Assembly (NCBI GenBank): GCA_947466005.1 | Contig: CANIBV010000048.1 | Location: 1 to 11,388, forward strand | Origin: Spartobacteria bacterium | GTDB taxonomy: Bacteria > Verrucomicrobiota > Verrucomicrobiia > Chthoniobacterales > UBA6821 | Direction of reading: 5' to 3' | Length of the DNA: 11,388 nt | In this document: positions 7,334 through 11,388 of the stretch, one piece after another | How positions within the stretch are numbered: position 1 is the first letter of the stretch | How the letters are laid out: every line of letters starts with the position of its first letter | The notes under the pieces: model-generated | Databases searched by the model: none | The model's input: the letters and a program-made list of their open reading frames with translations, nothing else | What the model was told of the DNA's origin: nothing | Program-made: the position numbers and the translations under genes

Positions 7334-7351
7334 TTGGCACGCGGGTTGCTT
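7334..7351 (+). promoter_or_regulatory. Sigma-54 (RpoN) promoter of amt-glnK
   Basis: TTGGCACGCGGGTTGCTT matches the sigma-54 consensus TGGCACG-N4-TTGC(A/T) at every defined position. The -24 GG is at 7336-7337 and the -12 GC at 7348-7349, with the standard 10-nt spacing between GG and GC. Transcription should start near 7361, leaving a 38-nt leader before the amt ATG. Sigma-54 control by an NtrC-type activator is the standard arrangement for ammonium-transport operons, so sequence and context agree. Confidence 0.88.
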
Positions 7352-7398
7352 GATTATTTTTACCGCCCCTAACTGGGTGAAACAACACCACCAAACCA

Positions 7399-8880
7399 AT
7401 GATCAAAATAACAACCTCCAAGATCCGGTTGCTCGCGGCTATCGCCTCACTGGCGATGCTCGGCGCCGTTATCTCAACCCTCCACGCCGAGGATGCGCCA
7501 GCTCCGGCCCCGACACCGATCGCATTCACCAATGCGCCGGTGGCCGCCCAGAATGCCTTCCTTCTGGCCGCTGTCACAAATGGTGATCCGACACCGACGA
7601 ACATCGCTCCGGTAGCCATCGCGGGGCACAACGCCTGGATGATGGTCTCCTCGCTCCTCGTGCTGATGATGACCCTTCCCGGTCTGGCACTCTTCTACGG
7701 AGGTCTGGTCCGCTCGAAGAACGTCCTCTCCATCCTCGCGATGTGCTTCGGCATCACCTCCATGGTCTCCATCATCTGGTGGGCCGTGGGCTACAGCCTG
7801 GTCTTCGGAGCGAACTTCGCCAGCCCCTTCCTCGGCGGCACTGAGAACTTCTTCTTCAAGGGGGTCACCTCTGATCCGAACACTAGCTACGCCTACTGGG
7901 TCTCCCAGAATATCTTCGCGATCTTCCAGCTGACCTTCGCCATCATCACCCCGGCACTCATCTTCGGGGCCACGGCCGAGCGTCTCAAGTTCTCGGCCCT
8001 GATGGCCTTTGTGTTCTGCTGGATGTTCATCGTTTACTTCCCTCTGGCCCACATGGTCTGGGGTTCCACCGGCTTCATGAACGGCGTCTGGAATGCCGCA
8101 GCCAAGATCCCCGCGATCGATTTTGCCGGCGGCACGGTCGTTCACATGTCTTCGGGATGGAGCGCCCTCATCCTCTGCCTGATCCTTGGCAGACGCGTCG
8201 AGCAATCGCATGCCCCGCACAACCTCGTGATGACCTTCATCGGCACCGCCCTCCTGTGGGTGGGCTGGTACGGATTCAATGCAGGAAGCGCCGTGGCAGC
8301 TGACGGTGTTGCGGCCAACGCTTTCCTCACCACCACGCTTGCAACAGCAGTAGGAGCCTTCACCTGGCCCGCTGTCGAGTGGATCTTCCGCGGCAAGCCA
8401 ACCGTGCTCGGATTCTGTTCGGGGGCAGTGGCTGGACTCGTGGTCATCACCCCGGCATGCGGATTCGTGAACTCGACGGGCGCCGTGATCATCGGCGTCC
8501 TTGCCGGCGTGATTCCCTACCTTGCCTGCACCATCCTCAAGCACATCTTCAAGTACGATGACACGCTCGATACCTTCGGTATTCACGGCGTCGGCGGAAC
8601 AGTCGGTGCTCTCATCACAGGCGTCCTTGTGGATCCCTCCGTCAACGCCAACCTGGGTGGAGCACCCGCCGTGGCCAACGGCCTCGCCAAGGCCATCACT
8701 GACCACTCCCTCGTCGTGGCCCAGGCCAAGGCGGCAGGCCTCACCATCGTCCTCGCCGTCGTTGGCACAGTCGTTATCGCCTTCGTCGTGAAGCTACTCA
8801 TCGGACTCCGTCCCTCGGTTGAAGCCGAACACCAGGGCCTCGACATCACCGATCACGGCGAGGAGGCCTACAACAACTAA
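7399..8880 (+). CDS. amtB: Ammonium transporter of the Amt/MEP/Rh family
   Basis: A 493-residue inner-membrane channel for ammonium. A signal peptide (residues 1-30, ending LHA) is followed by a Pro/Ala-rich periplasmic stretch of about 40 residues before TM1 (AWMMVSSLLVLMMTLPGLALFYG). The diagnostic residues of E. coli AmtB are all present: gate phenylalanines F180 and F293, W221 and S297 of the recruitment site, the aspartate of DFAGGTVVH (D241) and the pore histidines H249 and H396. The cytoplasmic tail ends GLDITDHGEEAYNN, matching the AmtB tail that the PII protein GlnK contacts. Mature length and order of helices are normal. It is the first gene of a two-gene operon with glnK, 35 nt apart, behind the sigma-54 promoter at 7334. 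The ATG at 7399 starts the signal peptide; the ACCACCAAACCA leader has no ribosome site. Confidence 0.97.
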   Translation: MIKITTSKIRLLAAIASLAMLGAVISTLHAEDAPAPAPTPIAFTNAPVAAQNAFLLAAVTNGDPTPTNIAPVAIAGHNAWMMVSSLLVLMMTLPGLALFYGGLVRSKNVLSILAMCFGITSMVSIIWWAVGYSLVFGANFASPFLGGTENFFFKGVTSDPNTSYAYWVSQNIFAIFQLTFAIITPALIFGATAERLKFSALMAFVFCWMFIVYFPLAHMVWGSTGFMNGVWNAAAKIPAIDFAGGTVVHMSSGWSALILCLILGRRVEQSHAPHNLVMTFIGTALLWVGWYGFNAGSAVAADGVAANAFLTTTLATAVGAFTWPAVEWIFRGKPTVLGFCSGAVAGLVVITPACGFVNSTGAVIIGVLAGVIPYLACTILKHIFKYDDTLDTFGIHGVGGTVGALITGVLVDPSVNANLGGAPAVANGLAKAITDHSLVVAQAKAAGLTIVLAVVGTVVIAFVVKLLIGLRPSVEAEHQGLDITDHGEEAYNN

Positions 8881-8915
8881 ACTTAGGAAGGTTCAACTCA
8901 TACCCACCAACACGC

Positions 8916-9254
8916 ATGAAAAAAATCGAAGCAATCATCAAGCCCTTCAAACTCGAGGAGGTCAAAGACGCCCTCAGCGAACTGGGAATCGAAGGCATGA
9001 CGGTGACCGAAGTCAAAGGCTTCGGGCGCCAGAAGGGCCACACCGAGATCTACCGCGGCAGTGAGTACACCGTGGACTTCCTGCCCAAGATCAAGCTGGA
9101 GATCGTGGTGGCTGACGGCGCCGTCGAGGGTGCCGTCGCGGCCATCGTGAAGACAGCCAAGACCGGCAAGATCGGCGACGGCAAGGTCTTTGTCCTCCCC
9201 GTGGAGAACGCGATCCGCATCCGTACCGACGAGACCGGCGACAAGGCGGTCTAG
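8916..9254 (+). CDS. glnK: PII-family nitrogen regulatory protein GlnK
   Basis: A 112-residue protein, exactly the usual size of PII signal proteins, which work as trimers. The start MKKIEAIIKPFKLEEVKDAL, the T-loop GFGRQKGHTEIYRGSEYTVD (35-54) with the modifiable tyrosine Y51, and the B-loop region TGKIGDGKVFVLPVE are all intact, as is the C-terminal IRIRTDETGDKAV. PII binds ATP/ADP and 2-oxoglutarate; the uridylylation site Y51 suggests control by a GlnD-type enzyme. Linked to amt, it most likely plugs the channel when ammonium rises. Linkage 35 nt downstream of amt supports GlnK rather than GlnB. An AGGAAGG at 8884-8890 lies about 25 nt before the ATG, too far for a normal ribosome site. 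No separate promoter is visible. Confidence 0.96.
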   Translation: MKKIEAIIKPFKLEEVKDALSELGIEGMTVTEVKGFGRQKGHTEIYRGSEYTVDFLPKIKLEIVVADGAVEGAVAAIVKTAKTGKIGDGKVFVLPVENAIRIRTDETGDKAV

Positions 9255-9266
9255 CCCACGCAAGCA

Positions 9267-9282
9267 TCCGGTAGCCGCCGGA
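9267..9282 (+). terminator. Weak hairpin after glnK
   Basis: TCCGGTAGCCGCCGGA forms a 5-bp GC stem with a 6-nt loop 12 nt after the glnK stop. No proper T-run follows (only CGATTTGG), so a rho-independent terminator is possible but poorly supported. Confidence 0.3.
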
Positions 9283-9316
9283 CGATTTGGTTCATCACCG
9301 AACGGGCTTTTCACAA

Positions 9317-9693
9317 AGCCCTCCGCGACGATCTGCGGGCGCACCCCGTGCTGTTCGAGCAGCAGGTCGAAGGATCCCCTGAAGCTGCTCTCGAATGTGG
9401 GCAGGACCATCGGCATCCCCTCCAGCGACTCCGGGAAACGGAAGCGCGCGCTTCAGGTGGGCGACGAGGCTCACTTCCTACTCGTAGAGGAGGTGGCTCC
9501 GGAGATCGGTCTAGGCATCACGCGGAACAGGCAGGTTGGAGAGGACGATGTGGAGCGCATGGGCCTCGAGTTGCCCCAGCTGGATGCTCAGCGCGGAGGG
9601 GGAGATGTTCAGGTGCTCGGCCGCGCGGGTCAGGTTGCCCGTCTGCGCGATCGCGCGGAAGTAGCGGAGGTGATGGTAGTTGAGGAAGGACAC
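9317..9693 (-). pseudogene. Degraded LysR-family regulator, NhaR-like
   Basis: From a GTG at 9693 the frame encodes a clear LysR helix-turn-helix (NYHHLRYFRAIAQTGNLTRA, then HLNISPSALSIQLGQLE, about residues 5-43). It then jumps near 9563 to sequence matching the middle of the NhaR effector domain (HALHIVLSNLPVP), so about 70 residues are missing by comparison with E. coli NhaR. Two in-frame TAG codons follow at 9511-9513 and 9478-9480, yet the residues between and after them (TDLRSHLLYE, EVSLVAHLKRALPFP) still fit the family. A frameshift near 9435-9445 moves the match to SLEGMPMVLPTFESSFRGSF and LLLEQHGVRPQIVAEG, after which the last quarter of the protein is absent. NhaR normally responds to sodium; no antiporter gene is beside it here. 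The gene cannot make a working regulator. Confidence 0.82.
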
Positions 9694-9698
9694 GGGAT

Positions 9699-9715
9699 GT
9701 TTGAGTTAATCAAAC
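9699..9715. promoter_or_regulatory. LysR-box-like palindrome upstream of the regulator remnant
   Basis: GTTTGAGTTAATCAAAC has perfect 6-bp arms around a 5-nt centre and contains the T-N11-A pattern used by LysR-type regulators. It lies 6-22 bp before the start of the LysR pseudogene, where an autoregulatory site would be expected. If real, it is a relic or is used by a related regulator elsewhere. Confidence 0.4.
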
Positions 9716-9774
9716 GATCTAATTAAATCGCATAGAGGCCGTTGCGGGATTTAATCTCATGAGCGTAAATTCCC

Positions 9775-9788
9775 CGCCCCTTGGGGCG
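9775..9788. repeat. GC-rich hairpin 1 of a REP-like pair
   Basis: CGCCCCTTGGGGCG has perfect 6-bp arms and a 2-nt centre, set in AT-richer surroundings (AAATTC before it, AACAAAAATAAGAC soon after it). It stands 25 bp from hairpin 2. Paired, spaced GC-rich hairpins of this kind are typical of REP/BIME intergenic repeats. Confidence 0.5.
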
Positions 9789-9813
9789 TCCCAACAAAAA
9801 TAAGACATCCAAT

Positions 9814-9835
9814 ACCCCGCTGCTTGCGGTGGGGT
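9814..9835. repeat. GC-rich hairpin 2 of a REP-like pair, possible terminator for the FabF-like gene
   Basis: ACCCCGCTGCTTGCGGTGGGG can fold as CCCCGC against GCGG-T-GGGG with a one-base bulge and a short TGCTT-centred loop. On the plus strand TTCTTTATT follows. It lies about 10 bp beyond the stop of the minus-strand FabF-like gene, so it may end that transcript, although the minus-strand side has no T-run directly after the stem. Its form with the flanking CAATACCCC... and ...GGTTCTTTATT resembles a repeat I recall from intergenic regions of several bacterial groups, not verifiable here. Confidence 0.5.
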
Positions 9836-9844
9836 TCTTTATTC

Positions 9845-11080
9845 TCAATAACGACTTATGACTAGGGAGGAATTATTACCACCAAAGCCGAAGGCGTTAA
9901 TCACGACACTCTTTATTTTGGCTTCTCTTGACTGGTTGGCAACGTGGTTCAACGCGAAGTGCTTATCCGGTCTGAAGAGGTTGATCGTCGGGGGGATCAG
10001 TGACTGCTCTATTGATTTAACAGCGCCAATAAGTTCTATCGCGCTGGAGGCTCCACACAAATGACCTGTCATGGATTTTAGAGCTGTTACGGGTGTCGAG
10101 TGGTGACCAAAGAGAGATTGAATGGCTCTGGCCTCGGCGCGATCTCCAGCTTTTGTTGAAGTAGCATGGGCAATGACGTAGGAGAGTTCCGAGGGCTGGC
10201 ACTTTGCCTGCGCTAGTGCGGCATTCATCGATGCGGCTACACCCTTCCCATCGGCACTTGGCTGAGTGATATGATAAGCGTCCGTCGTTAGCCCATGACC
10301 AATGATCTCGGCTAAAATCGTAGCGCCACGCCTGCGTGCATGAGACTCCTCCTCAAGAACAAGAGCTCCCGCTCCCTCCGAGATGACAAAGCCGTCGCGT
10401 TCAAGATCAAAGGGCCGGGAAGCTTGTTGAGGTGAGGAATTGCGCTGGCTCAGCGCTTTCATGGCACAAAATCCACCGACCATCAGCTCACAAATCGGGG
10501 CTTCACTACCTCCGGTGAGTATGAAGTCGGCCTCTCCATTTCTAATCAGCCGCCAGGCCTGCCCAATTGCCTCACTTGCAGAAGCACAAGCGGCTCCTAC
10601 AGAGAAGTTTGGCCCCTCTAGACCCAACTCTATGGCCACCATGGCCGCAGCCATATTGGTACGAAGCATGGGAATCAGAAAAGGGGAGAGTTTACTCGGG
10701 CCTTTCTCAACTAGAATCTGGAATTGCTTCGACAGGGTCGTGATTCCGCCGTTGGAGGCTCCAAAAACAACACCCCCTCGATTCGGATTGAACGTATTGA
10801 GATTCTTCAATCCGGAATGAATAAAGGCCTGACTAGCGGCAGCAACAGCGAACTGACTGGAACGATCCGCGCGTAATCCCTTCTTCGGATGGGAAAAATG
10901 GGGAGCTGGGTTGAAATCCTTTACTTCACCGGCAATCTGGGATGTCAGGCGGTTTGGATCAAAAGCGGTGATCTTATCAATGCCACTTCTTCCGTGAATC
11001 AGGCCTTCCCAAAAGGAATCAACCGTATTGCCGAGCGGCGTCACTGCTCCCATACCTGTAATGACAACTCGTAAACTCAT
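9845..11080 (-). CDS. FabF-like beta-ketoacyl-ACP synthase (KAS II family)
   Basis: A 411-residue condensing enzyme of the FabF family, which extends acyl chains on acyl carrier protein with malonyl units. It shows the N-terminal VVITGMGAVTPLGN, the active-site cysteine C165 in VGAACASASEAIG, catalytic histidines H305 and H340 (in KSMTGH, with K335), and the C-terminal NAFGFGGNN loop. The length equals E. coli FabF (413). Oddities: the first histidine motif, normally NAHGTSTPxGD, reads IAHATSTKAGD, and the usual KSMTGHLLGAAG reads KSMTGHLCGASS. With its lower GC and lone position this suggests a specialised synthase (secondary lipid or polyketide) rather than the housekeeping FabF, but the triad is complete. 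The ATG at 11080 starts the domain exactly; no ribosome site is visible, and a short upstream frame ends TAATG across it. Confidence 0.9.
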   Translation of the reverse strand: MSLRVVITGMGAVTPLGNTVDSFWEGLIHGRSGIDKITAFDPNRLTSQIAGEVKDFNPAPHFSHPKKGLRADRSSQFAVAAASQAFIHSGLKNLNTFNPNRGGVVFGASNGGITTLSKQFQILVEKGPSKLSPFLIPMLRTNMAAAMVAIELGLEGPNFSVGAACASASEAIGQAWRLIRNGEADFILTGGSEAPICELMVGGFCAMKALSQRNSSPQQASRPFDLERDGFVISEGAGALVLEEESHARRRGATILAEIIGHGLTTDAYHITQPSADGKGVAASMNAALAQAKCQPSELSYVIAHATSTKAGDRAEARAIQSLFGHHSTPVTALKSMTGHLCGASSAIELIGAVKSIEQSLIPPTINLFRPDKHFALNHVANQSREAKIKSVVINAFGFGGNNSSLVISRY

Positions 11081-11209
11081 TAATCAAAAAAGTTCATCTT
11101 GAGGTTGATCAGAAAGTCCACACTTGGCGAGTTGAGAGGCTTTGGGATGTAAGCACAAAGTGATCAAGGATCATTGTCTCAGCGAGACGCGACGAACGAA
11201 CAACACAGC
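11081..11209 (-). other. Spacer upstream of the FabF-like gene
   Basis: No gene with a normal start is visible in these 129 bp. Read on the minus strand, a frame opened by GTG encodes 13 residues (VDFLINLKMNFFD) and ends with a TAA that overlaps the FabF-like ATG (TAATG), a shape compatible with translational coupling. No convincing -35/-10 pair was found, so the FabF-like gene may be transcribed from upstream of the window. Confidence 0.3.
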
Positions 11210-11388
11210 TTACCCCTTAGAAACCCTCTTAGCATGAAGAGGTTTGGATTTTGTCTCGACGACCCGACGGACGCTGGTTCTTTTTTTCGGATTTGAGGTT
11301 TTAACGATCTCCCGTACTAAGGAGTTCGGGAAGTGTCTGGATGGAGTGATCGCGTAGAAGCTTTCGCGGATCTTATCGATACGGTGAA
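11210..11388 (-). CDS. C-terminal tail of an unidentified protein (truncated by window edge)
   Basis: On the minus strand the frame entering from the right edge stays open for 58 codons and stops at TAA 11212-11210, while the other two minus frames are interrupted. The visible part starts HRIDKIRESFYAITPSRHFP and becomes very basic (KKRTSVRRVVETKSKPL, then HAKRVSKG). I do not recognise the family; the basic tail could follow a membrane, nucleic-acid-binding or reductase domain. It runs in the same direction as the FabF-like gene, 129 bp upstream, and could share its operon. A run of seven A in the coding strand (T7 at 11281-11287 region on the plus strand) lies inside it. Confidence 0.5.
   Translation of the reverse strand, partial: HRIDKIRESFYAITPSRHFPNSLVREIVKTSNPKKRTSVRRVVETKSKPLHAKRVSKG

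Noticed and set aside
7474..8706. A 410-codon open frame on the minus strand opposite amt
   Set aside because: It is antisense to a fully conserved ammonium transporter, and its composition (rich in Asp, Glu, Gly, His) is what a reversed GC-rich gene gives. No domain is recognisable.
8898..9416. A 172-codon minus-strand frame crossing glnK
   Set aside because: Only its first 33 or so residues are meaningful, and they belong to the NhaR-like pseudogene. The rest is antisense to glnK.

Overview
The window looks like a piece of a GC-rich Gram-negative chromosome, most likely from the Verrucomicrobia/PVC group. That placement rests on the style of the ExbB/ExbD/TonB-like proteins, the scarcity of Shine-Dalgarno motifs, the heptad-repeat spacers and the overall protein repertoire. 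It is an inference, not a phylogenetic result. Most of the window (1 to about 9250) is ordinary core-type sequence; the right end (about 9255-11388) looks like accessory DNA.

Layout. 1-2135 (minus): a tight cluster of a DUF985-type cupin, an ExbB/TolQ proton-channel subunit, an ExbD/TolR subunit and the N-terminal part of a TonB-like protein that runs off the left edge. Gaps are 6, 19 and 6 nt, so it is probably one transcript feeding an inner-membrane energy-transducing complex. A 21-codon signal-peptide-like mini-ORF overlaps the cupin start (ATGA). 2226-3224 (plus, divergent): an exported protein with a LolA-like look. 3234-3400: an inverted pair of heptad-repeat arrays. 3426-5276 (plus): an ABC-F ATPase of the Uup type. 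5294-7102 (minus, convergent with uup): an MsbA-like ABC exporter.

7103-7398 is a divergent control region with several small palindromes and a near-perfect sigma-54 promoter pointing at 7399-9254, an amt-glnK pair (ammonium channel plus PII regulator). This is the classic nitrogen-limitation module: the channel imports ammonium and the PII protein blocks it when nitrogen is plentiful.

9255-9844 holds the wreck of an NhaR-like LysR regulator (internal deletion, two in-frame stops, a frameshift and a lost C-terminus), a LysR-box-like palindrome just upstream of its start, and two GC-rich hairpins that resemble REP-type intergenic repeats. 9845-11080 (minus) is a FabF-like beta-ketoacyl-ACP synthase of visibly lower GC (28/60 in one hand-counted stretch against 37/60 inside amt) with unusual residues around a catalytic histidine. 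Upstream of it is the C-terminal tail of an unidentified gene cut by the right edge. The left part works as two physiological modules (Ton-type energy transduction; ammonium uptake) plus housekeeping ABC proteins. The right end looks like a recombination or transfer boundary. I see no tRNA, rRNA, CRISPR array, intact transposase or clear defence system.
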